DNA of 39,234 nucleotides from Aliarcobacter sp. (GCA_028703945.1 JAQVLW010000014.1:4021-43254); one strand, 5' to 3'; positions 27,339 through 35,912 are shown, counted from the stretch's first letter. Notes: generated by a model from the letters alone, not told the origin. Translations and numbers: made by a program.

Positions 27339-27344
27339 TATAAT
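27339..27344 (+). promoter_or_regulatory. Likely -10 box of the mla-RND operon
   Basis: TATAAT lies 26 bases upstream of the TTG start of mlaA, preceded by a T-rich stretch, as expected for sigma-70 promoters in this group. Confidence 0.55.
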
Positions 27345-27370
27345 GCGGGTTATTAAAAAAAAGGGCTAAT

Positions 27371-28123
27371 TTGAAAAATCATATTTTTATACTATTACTA
27401 GTAACTTTTAGTTTTGCAAATGAAAATAATAGCACTAGTAATAATGATTTTGACAATGAATTTGATTCTGAGTTTTCAACAAATAAAGAAGAAATATTTG
27501 ATCCACTAAGTGGTTATAATAGAATAATGACTACATTTAATGATAAAACTTTTATTTATGTTTTAAATCCCATATCAAAAGGTTATGCATATATAACTCC
27601 TGAACCAATCCGAATAGGAATTAATAATTTTTTTGAAAATATTATGTTTCCAGTTAGGTTTACTAATAATTTATTACAACTAAAATTTCAAAATTCAGCT
27701 GAAGAATTAGGTAGATTTTTAATTAATACACTTTGGGGATTGGGTGGTTTTTTAGATTCAGCAACCAATGAACTTCATATGAATGCACATAAAGAAGACT
27801 TTGGTCAAACTTTAGGTTTTTATGGAGTGGGAGAAGGATTCCCTGTTGTATTACCATTTTTAGGACCATCAAACTTAAGAGATATTGCGGGACTTACTGG
27901 TGATGCTTTTGTTAGCCCACTAACTACAACAGGAAATGAAGATATACAATATAAAATTCCAAATACTTTTGAAGAACAAATGGCAATTCAAACATTTAAT
28001 GCAATTAATTCAACCTCTTTAAAACTTGGACAATATGAATCATTAAAAAAAGATGCTTTAGACTTATATCCATTTTTAAGAGATATTTATACACAAGCAA
28101 GAAAAAAACAGATTGAGGAATAA
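27371..28123 (+). CDS. mlaA: MlaA/VacJ family outer-membrane lipid-asymmetry protein
   Basis: MlaA removes misplaced phospholipids from the outer leaflet of the outer membrane. The 250-residue protein has the family core: FDPLSGYNRIMTTFNDKTF, PISKGYAYITPEPIRIGINN, and GVGEGFPVVLPFLGPSNLRD. The start is a TTG with AAGGG upstream. The signal peptide ends LLLVTFSFANENN and contains no cysteine, so this MlaA seems to be a soluble periplasmic or peptidase-I-cleaved form, not a lipoprotein. The next genes are mlaC and an RND pump; no mlaFEDB genes are nearby. Confidence 0.92.
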   Translation: MKNHIFILLLVTFSFANENNSTSNNDFDNEFDSEFSTNKEEIFDPLSGYNRIMTTFNDKTFIYVLNPISKGYAYITPEPIRIGINNFFENIMFPVRFTNNLLQLKFQNSAEELGRFLINTLWGLGGFLDSATNELHMNAHKEDFGQTLGFYGVGEGFPVVLPFLGPSNLRDIAGLTGDAFVSPLTTTGNEDIQYKIPNTFEEQMAIQTFNAINSTSLKLGQYESLKKDALDLYPFLRDIYTQARKKQIEE

Positions 28124-28126
28124 AAA

Positions 28127-28729
28127 ATGAAATTAAAAAATTTATTTAAAATTTTATTATTAGTTGGCTTTATTATTACATCGGCAAATGCTTTAAAACA
28201 AGACGAAATACAAGGTATAATGACAAAAAAGATTGATAATGTTTTAAGTATCCTAGAACAAAAAAGTTTACCTATAAATAAAAAAGGTGAACAAATCATT
28301 AAAATAATTGATGAAGTTTTCGACTATGAACTAATGGCAAGAATTGCTCTTGGAAAAGAAACTTGGGATACATTAAATGAGCAAAAACAAAAAGAGTTTA
28401 CAAAAATATTTGAAACAAAATTAAAGAATTCATATATTGAAAAGTTAGAGTTATATAATGACCAAAAAGTAAAAATTCTAGGTTTAAATCCATATAAGAA
28501 TGCAAGATTACAACTAGAAACTGAACTTTTAGGAAAAGAAGGTACTTATAAAATAAACTATAATTTTTATAACAAATCAAAAGACAATATTGAACAATGG
28601 CTAATTTATGATGTTGATTTAGTAGGAGTTAGTATCATTCAAACATATAGACAACAATTTTCAGGTTTATTAAAAGAAAAAACTTTTGATGAAATGTTAG
28701 TTTTACTTGAAAATCCAAATACGAAGTAA
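28127..28729 (+). CDS. mlaC: MlaC family periplasmic phospholipid-binding protein
   Basis: This 200-residue protein has a signal peptide (MKLKNLFKILLLVGFIITSANA) and the MlaC/Tgt2 fold: VFDYELMARIALGKETWDTL, EKQK-type helices and the C-terminal YRQQFSGLLKEKTFDEMLVL. It would carry phospholipid between MlaA and an inner-membrane partner. It begins three bases after the mlaA stop and its stop overlaps the start of the RND gene (TAATG), so the three products are probably made together. Confidence 0.9.
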   Translation: MKLKNLFKILLLVGFIITSANALKQDEIQGIMTKKIDNVLSILEQKSLPINKKGEQIIKIIDEVFDYELMARIALGKETWDTLNEQKQKEFTKIFETKLKNSYIEKLELYNDQKVKILGLNPYKNARLQLETELLGKEGTYKINYNFYNKSKDNIEQWLIYDVDLVGVSIIQTYRQQFSGLLKEKTFDEMLVLLENPNTK

Positions 28730-31218
28730 TGGTAAAAAAAATATATGATACTTTTATTTTAAAGTATCCAATTCTAGTTTTATTACTTTTATCTTTATTT
28801 GTTTCTATTTTGGGATATTACTCTACAAAAGTAGAAGTTGATGCTTCAGCTGAAACTTTACTTTTGGATGATGATAAAGATTTAAAATTTTTTAGAGAAA
28901 TTAATAAAAGATATAACAATTCAAATTTCTTAATTGTAACTTTTACTCCACATGATGATTTACTTTCAAATCAAAGTCTTGATACTATAAGAACTCTTTC
29001 AAAAGAATTTTTAACTGTTAAAAATATTGAAGGTGTTGAGTCTATTTTAACAGTTCCTTTACTTCAATCTCCGATTAGACCTATTTCTGATTTAGTTGCA
29101 GGTGTTGACTCTATGGAAACTAAAGAATTTGATAAGGAACTTATAAAAAATGAGTTTTTAACCTCCCCTTTATACAAGAATGCTTTAGTAAGTGCTGATT
29201 TTAAAACAACTGCCTTAATTCTAAATATAAAAAATGATACAAAGTATTTTGAGCTTCTAGAAAAAAGAAATTCTTTATCAGCAAAAGAAAAAGAAGAAAA
29301 TATTACAAAAGAAGAAAAAATTGAGTTAGAAAAAACACTTATTGAATTTAAAAATTATCGAGATTTAATAAGAAAAAACGATACTCAAAATATAGAAAAT
29401 ATAAGAAGTATTATAAAAAATCATGAAACTAATGGAAAAATATTCCTAGGTGGAGTAAATATGATAGCAAGTGATGCTATTAGTTTTGTAAAAAATGACC
29501 TTCTTATTTATGGTATTAGTTTAGTTTTAATATTTATATTTATTTTGTGGTATATATTTAGACGGCTAAGATGGGTGATAATTCCTCTTCTAATTTGTTT
29601 TATATCTATTATTTCAACAGGTGGTATTTTAGGGCTATTTGGCTGGGAAGTTACTGTAATATCTTCAAATTTCATTGCCTTACAATTAATAATTACTATG
29701 TCAATTGTTATTCATTTAATTGAAAGATATAGAGAATTAAATATTAGATATAAAAATGCAAGTCAATATAAATTAGTTATTAATACTGTTTTATCAAAAT
29801 TAATACCTTGTTTTTTTGCCATTATTACTACCGTTGTAGGATTTGCTTCTTTAATTTTGTCAAATATTGAACCTGTTATAAATTTAGGTCTTATGATGAG
29901 TATTGGGATTATTATCTCACTTATTTTATCATTTATCATTTTTCCAATTCTTTTATTAATTATAGGAAAAAAAGATGAATTTGAAAAAGAAAATACAAAC
30001 TCATCTTTTACAGAAAAATGTTCATATATTGTTGAAAACTATGGAAAAACAATAATTGTTGTAACTATTATTAGTGTTATATTTTCAATAACTGGAAGTT
30101 CAAGACTTTTTGTTGAAAATAGTTTTATCAATTATTTTAAATCATCAACAGAAATTTACAAAGGAATGAAAGTAATAGATGAAAATCTTGGAGGAACAAG
30201 TCCTCTTGATATTATTATTAAATTTAAAGACGAAGAAAAAGTAGCTACACTGAAAAATGAAAATCAAGATAAATATATTGATTTTGAAAATGAATTTATT
30301 GAAAAAAATGATGATAAACAATATTGGTTTAGTCAAGATAAAATGGATACGATTATGGCTATTCACAATTATTTAGAAGCTATTCCTGAAATTGGGAAAG
30401 TTCAATCATTAGCTACACTTTTAAAAGTTGGTGAAATTTTAAATAAAAATGAAAGATTAGATGGTATAACTTTAGCCTTATTGTACAATCAATTACCACC
30501 TAAATATAAAGATATGATACTTTCTCCTTATATAAATATTGAAAAAAATGAAGCTAGAATTACAATGAGACTTATAGATTCAAATCCAGATTTAAGAAGA
30601 AATATTTTATTAACAAAAATCAACACTGATTTAAGAGAGATTATTAAAAATAAAGAGACAACTTATAGATTATCAAATCTAATGGTTTTATATAATAATA
30701 TGCTTCAATCATTATTTAATTCTCAAATATCGACACTTGGTGCATCTATTGTAATTTTATCTATTATGTTTTTTATATTATTTAGATCATTTAAAATAGT
30801 TTTTATTGCATTAGTTGCAAATGTAACTCCAATTTTTCTTCTTTTTGGAATTATGGGTTGGCTAAATATCCCTTTAGATATTATGACTATTACGATTGCA
30901 GCTATTGCTATTGGAATTGCTGTTGATGATACTATTCACTTTATTCATAGATTTGAAGAGGAATTTAAATTTGATAAAGATTATGTAAATGCTATGAGAA
31001 GGTCTCATCGTGGGATTGGACATGCTATGTATTACACAACTATAATAATAGTAATTGGTTTTTCTATTTTGATGTTATCAAATTTAGTTCCAACTATTTA
31101 TTTTGGATTATTAACAGGTATTATTATGATAAATGTATTAGCAGCTGATTTATTACTTTTACCAAAATTATTATTAATGTTAAAACCATATGAAAAATTA
31201 AAGGAAATTACGAAATGA
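28729..31218 (+). CDS. RND/MMPL-family lipid exporter
   Basis: This 829-residue protein has the RND plan: a first helix (residues 12-30), a periplasmic loop, a bundle of about five helices (258-415), a helix and second loop, then the last bundle (660-820). Sterol-sensing-like repeats are visible (SIVIHLIERYRELN; VDDTIHFIHRFEEEF). It resembles the MMPL/HpnN group that moves lipids, rather than drug-type RND pumps. It is placed where MlaFEDB would be needed, so it may power phospholipid movement with MlaA and MlaC. Campylobacter jejuni has a comparable three-gene order. Confidence 0.88.
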   Translation: MVKKIYDTFILKYPILVLLLLSLFVSILGYYSTKVEVDASAETLLLDDDKDLKFFREINKRYNNSNFLIVTFTPHDDLLSNQSLDTIRTLSKEFLTVKNIEGVESILTVPLLQSPIRPISDLVAGVDSMETKEFDKELIKNEFLTSPLYKNALVSADFKTTALILNIKNDTKYFELLEKRNSLSAKEKEENITKEEKIELEKTLIEFKNYRDLIRKNDTQNIENIRSIIKNHETNGKIFLGGVNMIASDAISFVKNDLLIYGISLVLIFIFILWYIFRRLRWVIIPLLICFISIISTGGILGLFGWEVTVISSNFIALQLIITMSIVIHLIERYRELNIRYKNASQYKLVINTVLSKLIPCFFAIITTVVGFASLILSNIEPVINLGLMMSIGIIISLILSFIIFPILLLIIGKKDEFEKENTNSSFTEKCSYIVENYGKTIIVVTIISVIFSITGSSRLFVENSFINYFKSSTEIYKGMKVIDENLGGTSPLDIIIKFKDEEKVATLKNENQDKYIDFENEFIEKNDDKQYWFSQDKMDTIMAIHNYLEAIPEIGKVQSLATLLKVGEILNKNERLDGITLALLYNQLPPKYKDMILSPYINIEKNEARITMRLIDSNPDLRRNILLTKINTDLREIIKNKETTYRLSNLMVLYNNMLQSLFNSQISTLGASIVILSIMFFILFRSFKIVFIALVANVTPIFLLFGIMGWLNIPLDIMTITIAAIAIGIAVDDTIHFIHRFEEEFKFDKDYVNAMRRSHRGIGHAMYYTTIIIVIGFSILMLSNLVPTIYFGLLTGIIMINVLAADLLLLPKLLLMLKPYEKLKEITK

Positions 31219-31778
31219 ATGTAGCAATATATTGTGGTTCTTCTTTAGGAAATAATAAAATTTATGAAGAATCAACAAAACTTTTAGCTCAAAAATTAGT
31301 GCAAAAAGATTTTAAAATAGTTTATGGTGGTTCATTACAAGGATTAATGGGAATTATTTCTAATGAATCATTAAAATTACATAACAGTGTAACAGGTGTA
31401 ATAACACACGATTTAGTTTCAAAAGAACTCGAAAATAAAAATATAACAAAAATTTATAAAGTTGATACAATGAATCAACGAAAAGAAAAAATGGCTGAAC
31501 TTTCAGATGCATTTATTGCAATTCCGGGAGGTTATGGAACTTTTGAAGAAATTTTTGATGTTATAGCATCTGCTCAAATTGGTTATCATAAAAAGTCTTG
31601 TGCTTTTTTTAATATAAACGGTTATTATAATTATTTGCTTAAGTTTCTAAGAAATTGTGAAAAAGAGGGATTTATCAAAAAAGATTATGTTGATATGTTA
31701 ATTATTTCTGATGATATAGATGAAATAATAGAAAAGATATCTACATACAAAGCTCCAAAAGATAAATGGATAAAATAA
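31215..31778 (+). CDS. LOG-family nucleotide 5'-monophosphate phosphoribohydrolase
   Basis: This 187-residue protein belongs to the LOG/TIGR00730 Rossmann-fold family. These enzymes release the base from nucleotide monophosphates, including cytokinin-type ones. It has the N-terminal VAIYCGSSLGNN, VYGGSLQGLMG, then the paired motifs MNQRKEKMAELSDAFIAIPG and GGYGTFEEIFD, which hold the catalytic Arg and Glu. It overlaps the RND gene by four bases (ATGA). The substrate in this organism is unknown. Confidence 0.9.
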   Translation: MNVAIYCGSSLGNNKIYEESTKLLAQKLVQKDFKIVYGGSLQGLMGIISNESLKLHNSVTGVITHDLVSKELENKNITKIYKVDTMNQRKEKMAELSDAFIAIPGGYGTFEEIFDVIASAQIGYHKKSCAFFNINGYYNYLLKFLRNCEKEGFIKKDYVDMLIISDDIDEIIEKISTYKAPKDKWIK

Positions 31779-31842
31779 GAGTTTTTTAATCATATTTATA
31801 TTTTGTTAACCTTTTATTTAATAAAGGTTAATGCATAGATAT

Positions 31843-31848
31843 TATAAT
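31843..31848 (+). promoter_or_regulatory. Possible -10 box for a small RNA
   Basis: TATAAT inside the 224-base gap after the LOG gene. A second, weaker TATAAC is at 31865-31870. Transcription from either would end at the terminator at 31929-31958. Confidence 0.4.
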
Positions 31849-31854
31849 TGCTTT

Positions 31855-31958
31855 ACAAGTTGATTATAACTTAATTGCGATGTTAAGATTTAATTTAACT
31901 TATTTCTCCTCCTAAAATATACAAACCTAAAGGGAAGCTAATAACGCTTCCCTTTTTT
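31855..31958 (+). ncRNA. Candidate small RNA with CU-rich anti-ribosome-site segment
   Basis: A TATAAT lies upstream, no ORF of note is inside, and a strong terminator closes the segment. Between them lies TTCTCCTCCT (31904-31913), complementary to a perfect ribosome binding site (GGAGGAG) and unusual in DNA this AT-rich. Expected RNA length is about 80-105 bases depending on the start. It could pair with mRNA leaders; no target is shown here. Confidence 0.35.
31929..31958 (+). terminator. Rho-independent terminator
   Basis: AAAGGGAAGC (31929-31938) pairs perfectly with GCTTCCCTTT (31946-31955) around a 7-base loop and runs into TTT. It ends the mla-RND-LOG operon or the candidate small RNA. 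A further hairpin, TTAACCTTT/AAAGGTTAA at 31806-31831, lies closer to the LOG stop. Confidence 0.88.
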
Positions 31959-32002
31959 ATTTAATCTAATAATCTACAAAATTTAAATCTAGGGAAAATT
32001 TA

Positions 32003-32638
32003 ATGAAAAAATATATTTTATTTGATAATGATGGCGTTTTAGTTCATACTGAACCTTTATATTTTAAAGCAAATATAATAGCTTTAGAAGAGTATTTTAA
32101 TATCTCATTAGAGTTTGAAGAGTATATGAAAATAATGAGTGAAGGAACTACCGTATGGCAAAAAGCATTTGAAAAAGGCTTTTCTTCACATGAAATAGAC
32201 AAAGCTAGAAATCAAAGAAATTTATATTATCAAAACTTCTTAAGAACTGAAAATATTTTAATACCTCAAGTAAAAGAAGTACTTGAAAAATTATCAAAAA
32301 GATATAAAATGGGAATAGTAACAACTTCAAGAAGAGTTGACTTTGAAATAATTCATAAGAATTTAGGAATTGTTGATTATATGGATTTTGTGCTTTGTGA
32401 AGAAGATTACAACTATGCAAAACCACACCCAGAACCTTACTTAAAAGGATTAGAACTCTTTAAAGCTAATAAAGAGGAAACTATTGTAATTGAAGATTCA
32501 ACAAGAGGTTTAACGGCTGCTTATAAAGCAGGAATTGAATGTGTTATTGTAAAAAATGAATTCACAATAACACAAGATTTTTCAAAAGCTAGTTATTTTA
32601 TTGATGATTTAGCTCAATTGGAAACTATTTTAAATTAG
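32003..32638 (+). CDS. HAD-superfamily phosphatase/phosphoglucomutase-like protein
   Basis: This 211-residue HAD hydrolase has motif I FDNDGVLVHTEPLYF (two catalytic Asp), motif II VTTSRR (Thr), and motif III/IV with KPHPEPYLKGLELF and IEDSTRGLTAAYKAG. The TEPLYF sequence and helical cap between residues 15 and 80 match the beta-phosphoglucomutase/PGP-like subfamily. It is cytoplasmic and probably dephosphorylates a small sugar or glycolate-type phosphate. Its stop overlaps the end of the convergent TlpA-like gene by four bases, so no terminator separates them. Confidence 0.88.
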   Translation: MKKYILFDNDGVLVHTEPLYFKANIIALEEYFNISLEFEEYMKIMSEGTTVWQKAFEKGFSSHEIDKARNQRNLYYQNFLRTENILIPQVKEVLEKLSKRYKMGIVTTSRRVDFEIIHKNLGIVDYMDFVLCEEDYNYAKPHPEPYLKGLELFKANKEETIVIEDSTRGLTAAYKAGIECVIVKNEFTITQDFSKASYFIDDLAQLETILN

Positions 32639-33207
32639 TTTTCAATTGCAATTTTAATATATTTTTCTATCTCTTCTTTTGAAGTTTTTCCTACAAATTT
32701 TTTTACAAATTTTCCATCTTTTGAAAATAAGAACATTTCAGGAACTTTTTTTACATCACCTAACTCTTTAGCTAATCTAAAATTCTCTTCACCCATTGTA
32801 ATTGGATAATTAATTCCATGTTTTGCAATAAATTCAAGTATCTCTTCTTTTGTTTTATCTTGTTCAAATAAAACAGAAACAATTTCAAAATTATCTTTAT
32901 ATTTTTCTTTTATTTCTTTAAGTACAGGAATTTCCTCAATACAAGGAGGGCACCAAGTTGCAAAAACATCTATCATTACAGCTTTTTTTCCTTTAAATTC
33001 ATCAAAATCTAAACCATTATCTGTGCTTTTAAAGCTTATGCTTTTGTCACTTGTTGTGATTAAATTAAATGATTGCGGAACAAATTCATATTTATTATCT
33101 TGTAATGATTTCTTTGCAACTACACTACTATCAATAGGTGATTTTGAATCACAACCATTAAATAAAAAACCTAAAAACATTAAACCTATTAAAAAATTCT
33201 TTTTCAT
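32635..33207 (-). CDS. TlpA/ResA-like thioredoxin lipoprotein
   Basis: This 190-residue protein has a type II signal peptide with lipobox LFNGC (Cys19). The thioredoxin domain holds WCPPC (Cys86, Cys89) after VMIDVFATW, and the cis-Pro loop VKKVPEMFLFSKDG. This is the TlpA/ResA/CcmG type that reduces disulfides in the envelope, often for cytochrome c maturation. It is last in a thiol-redox operon; its start overlaps the stop of the preceding small gene by one base (TAATG). Confidence 0.9.
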   Translation of the reverse strand: MKKNFLIGLMFLGFLFNGCDSKSPIDSSVVAKKSLQDNKYEFVPQSFNLITTSDKSISFKSTDNGLDFDEFKGKKAVMIDVFATWCPPCIEEIPVLKEIKEKYKDNFEIVSVLFEQDKTKEEILEFIAKHGINYPITMGEENFRLAKELGDVKKVPEMFLFSKDGKFVKKFVGKTSKEEIEKYIKIAIEN

Positions 33208-33503
33208 TATTTTCCTAAATTTGATAATTCTTGTATTAAATTTCTAGCTTCTTCTTTTTCAAAAAAGATATTCATTGATAACTCAGAATTTACCCGTTTA
33301 AGAAATTTTATTCTTTCTTGAAATTGTAAATCTTTATTATCTTCATATTTTTCTAAAATTTCTAAAAGCTCAACTCTATAATTTTGGATTAATTCATCTT
33401 TTTTTACAGCTTTTGGCTTTACAAAAATCGTTTTATTTTTTCTAAGATAAATATAAACAACTGTAAAAAAGGCACTTAAAATAAGTGCAATATAAATATC
33501 CAT
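33207..33503 (-). CDS. Small membrane-anchored protein, unknown
   Basis: This 98-residue protein has one N-terminal helix (about residues 4-20) followed by a basic, helical, cytoplasm- or periplasm-facing tail with no cysteine. I recognise no family. It lies between the DsbA-like gene (12-base gap) and the TlpA-like gene (overlapping), so it is surely cotranscribed with the redox genes and might be an assembly or scaffolding factor. Confidence 0.75.
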   Translation of the reverse strand: MDIYIALILSAFFTVVYIYLRKNKTIFVKPKAVKKDELIQNYRVELLEILEKYEDNKDLQFQERIKFLKRVNSELSMNIFFEKEEARNLIQELSNLGK

Positions 33504-33515
33504 AAAAATTTCCTT

Positions 33516-34163
33516 TTATTTATAAATTTCAGATTCAACTAAATCAAATAAATCTTTTTCAGATAATCTTACTAATTTTTTACTATTAACAAAAATTGTT
33601 GGTGTTCCTCTTACATTTAAAGCACTTGCATCTTTCGCATCAATATCTAAGATTTCATCTATTTTTGGATTTTTCATATCTTCTTTTAATTTATCAATAT
33701 TTAAACCTTCAATTTGTTCTAAATATGTCCATAATAATTCTGGTTTTTCATTATTGTGTTGCGCCCAAATTGGTTGTTTTTCAAAAATAACACTTAAAAC
33801 TTCTTCATATTTATTTTGCTGTCTTGATGCTTCAAGAATTTTTACAGCAAATTTAGAATTTTTATGATTTGCTAAATATCTAACCACTAATTTTATATCT
33901 GAATAATGTTCTTTATAAACTTTTCTCATTATTGGATGGAAAAGCGCGCAAGATTCACATTCTGGGTCTAAAAATTCAACTACTTCAATATTTTTTTTAT
34001 TATCTCCAAAAGACATAGAATGCTCTTTTACTAAAGATACTTTATTTGAAGAAACTATTAAAGCTTCTTTACTATTTTGGCTATTTTTATAAAAATATGT
34101 TAATCCCAAAAATGTAATAATTAAAACGAATAAAGATATTACTACTAATTTTTTATTTTGCAT
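33516..34163 (-). CDS. DsbA-like thiol-disulfide oxidoreductase (BdbD type), CESC active site
   Basis: This 215-residue periplasmic protein has an N-terminal membrane anchor (residues 7-24). Its thioredoxin fold carries EFLDPECESCALFHP (Cys69, Cys72) and the cis-Pro loop NVRGTPTIFVN. A helical insertion lies between, as in DsbA/BdbD. The dipeptide between the cysteines is Glu-Ser, unlike the Pro-His of DsbA, which would change its redox potential. It overlaps the DsbB-like gene by 11 bases, and the two probably form an oxidation pair. Confidence 0.88.
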   Translation of the reverse strand: MQNKKLVVISLFVLIITFLGLTYFYKNSQNSKEALIVSSNKVSLVKEHSMSFGDNKKNIEVVEFLDPECESCALFHPIMRKVYKEHYSDIKLVVRYLANHKNSKFAVKILEASRQQNKYEEVLSVIFEKQPIWAQHNNEKPELLWTYLEQIEGLNIDKLKEDMKNPKIDEILDIDAKDASALNVRGTPTIFVNSKKLVRLSEKDLFDLVESEIYK

Positions 34164-34599
34164 TGATTTCCTTTTTTAAAATTATTAATAAAATAAGAAT
34201 GATAGTATAAGCAAAAAAAGATAACAAAGGAATTGTAATAAACCCAAACCAATTAAGATAATCAACAGAGCAAGGTATTCCTTGAACACAAGGAGATAAT
34301 TTTTCAGGAATTATTTTAAACATTAATAAATTATGATAAACAGAAATACTCCAACCAATAATCACTAAAGGAAAAGCATATTTGAACATTTTATCATCAG
34401 GAAATAGTAGATTTATTAAAAAAATAAACACTAAAGGATAAATAAATATTCTTTGATACCAACATAATGAACATGGAATAAAATTCATAATTTCTGAGAA
34501 AAAAAGACTTCCAAAAGTTGCAATTAATGAGACTAAAAAAGCAAAAAAAACAAAGGTCAAACTCTTTGAGTTTGACCTTGAAGATAAATCAGCAGACAT
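34153..34599 (-). CDS. DsbB-like disulfide bond formation protein (BdbC type)
   Basis: This 148-residue protein has four membrane helices and two redox cysteine pairs. IPCSLCWYQR (Cys43, Cys46) is the quinone-side pair and CVQGIPC (Cys104, Cys110) the pair that reoxidises the DsbA partner. It reads the oxidised state from quinone. The ATG at 34599 is five bases after the upstream gene's stop, with GGAG ten bases away. The first codons contain a hairpin that resembles a terminator for the preceding gene, so the start could be later, but no better start codon exists before the first helix. Confidence 0.88.
   Translation of the reverse strand: MSADLSSRSNSKSLTFVFFAFLVSLIATFGSLFFSEIMNFIPCSLCWYQRIFIYPLVFIFLINLLFPDDKMFKYAFPLVIIGWSISVYHNLLMFKIIPEKLSPCVQGIPCSVDYLNWFGFITIPLLSFFAYTIILILLIILKKEINAK
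34545..34579 (-). terminator. Intrinsic-terminator-like hairpin at the start of the DsbB-like gene
   Basis: AAGGTCAAACTC (34553-34564) pairs perfectly with GAGTTTGACCTT (34568-34579) around a three-base loop. On the minus strand a long T-rich run (TTTGTTTTTTTT) follows. It lies in codons 7-18 of the DsbB-like gene and 26 bases after the stop of the 94-residue protein gene. Confidence 0.7.
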
Positions 34600-34604
34600 A
34601 AGAA

Positions 34605-34889
34605 TTAAGCTCCTCCGCCAATTTCTGAGTTTAATTCTGCATGAATTGGATTTCTAGGAATTGAGTCACATAAAGCAACAGATTCATTTAAAGCTTTTAA
34701 AAAATCTTCTATATTTTCATAAGGAATTTCAACTTCTGAAGTTTTTGTTTTTCCATGAGAAAAAATAGCAATACTTACAACTGGGCTACTATATTCACCA
34801 TAAGGTTTTTCTACATGTTCGATTCTTAAGGTATCATCTGTTGAATGCGCTAACTTAAAAGTTTTTACTTCAATATGTTTTGATGGCAT
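34605..34889 (-). CDS. Small conserved-looking cytoplasmic protein, unknown
   Basis: This 94-residue soluble protein has a well-formed alternating beta pattern in its first half, one Cys (VALCDSI) and a glycine-ended C-terminus (SEIGGGA). I recognise no family. GGAG precedes the ATG at good distance. It starts the cluster that runs on into the DsbB-like gene five bases away, but a terminator-like hairpin follows, so it may be mostly transcribed alone. Confidence 0.75.
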   Translation of the reverse strand: MPSKHIEVKTFKLAHSTDDTLRIEHVEKPYGEYSSPVVSIAIFSHGKTKTSEVEIPYENIEDFLKALNESVALCDSIPRNPIHAELNSEIGGGA

Positions 34890-34953
34890 AATATACTCCT
34901 TTTATTTTAATAAGTTAATTGTAACAAAAAAAACATTATTAATGAAATTTTTT

Positions 34954-35883
34954 TTATTTAATAGAAGTTGCCGTTAAAAAAAGATAATTTTTCCCAGTCA
35001 AAGTAACCCTATATTTTTTTTGTTGAAGATATTTTTTACAAAAATATACATCTTTATATAAAACAGATTGTTCACTATAAGAATAATTTGCAGCTTTCGC
35101 TCCATAAATCATCTCACCATTTATCCATCTACAATTGGGAAAACCCAAAATAATAGAACCTTTATCTTCTAAATAATTTTGTATTAAATCCATAAATAAA
35201 AGTTTAAAATTTAAAGAAGAACTTTGCAGCGTTCCAATAGAAATAATTAAATCTGACTTTTTTAGATTTAGTTCATTTAATTTATTTATATCATGATTAA
35301 AAAAATTAAAATTTTCATAAGGAAATCTTTTTTTAGCAAAATCAATAGCACTTAATGAATAATCAACTCCTACAAAATTCATCTGCTTAAAAATATCTTC
35401 ATTTACCATTTCTTTTATTATTTCAAACTCATCTGCTTTATTTATTCCTAAATTTAAAATATTAGTTTTTTCTTCTATTTTTACATTTTTCAAAGCATTC
35501 ATATAAGCATATAAAAAAGCTGGTTCCTCATTTTTATTTATTCTAAAAAAAGTTGATTTTTCACCATATTTTTCATTTTTTTCATCATTTAAATCTTTAT
35601 GGAATGAATCATTTTTATTTAATTTTTGGAGTTTAATTACAACTGTATTTAAGGTTATTGAGCTAATTAACATCTTACAAAATAATAACTCAGCTAAATC
35701 ACACCAAGATTTATATGACCTATAAATAAACTCTTTATTTTCAATTTTTAGTATTTCTCCTGCATAAATATCAATATTTACATCTGGATTTAATACTTCA
35801 AATAAAATCTCATCTTTATTTTGTAGTTCTTTTTCTAAATAAGAAATTATCACTAACATCGATTCATTGGTAAATTTTTTCAT
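34954..35883 (-). CDS. Class I SAM-dependent methyltransferase, substrate unknown
   Basis: This 309-residue protein has a methyltransferase core from about residue 140. Motif I is divergent (NILNLGINKADEFE, only partly the usual GxGxG loop). It is followed by NFVGVDYSLSAIDFAKKRFP (acidic residue after strand 2), NHDINKL, DLIISIGTLQSSS and a C-terminal strand region. The N-terminal 130 residues form an unrecognised domain. Its own promoter (TATAAT at 35907-35912, minus strand) lies 24 bases before the ATG. The substrate could be small-molecule or RNA; nothing in the context decides. Confidence 0.78.
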   Translation of the reverse strand: MKKFTNESMLVIISYLEKELQNKDEILFEVLNPDVNIDIYAGEILKIENKEFIYRSYKSWCDLAELLFCKMLISSITLNTVVIKLQKLNKNDSFHKDLNDEKNEKYGEKSTFFRINKNEEPAFLYAYMNALKNVKIEEKTNILNLGINKADEFEIIKEMVNEDIFKQMNFVGVDYSLSAIDFAKKRFPYENFNFFNHDINKLNELNLKKSDLIISIGTLQSSSLNFKLLFMDLIQNYLEDKGSIILGFPNCRWINGEMIYGAKAANYSYSEQSVLYKDVYFCKKYLQQKKYRVTLTGKNYLFLTATSIK

Positions 35884-35906
35884 TTTTTCTCACATAATTT
35901 TTTTTG

Positions 35907-35912
35907 ATTATA
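35907..35912 (-). promoter_or_regulatory. Likely -10 box of the methyltransferase gene
   Basis: The minus strand reads TATAAT, 24 bases before the ATG at 35883, with an AT-rich stretch upstream. Confidence 0.45.
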
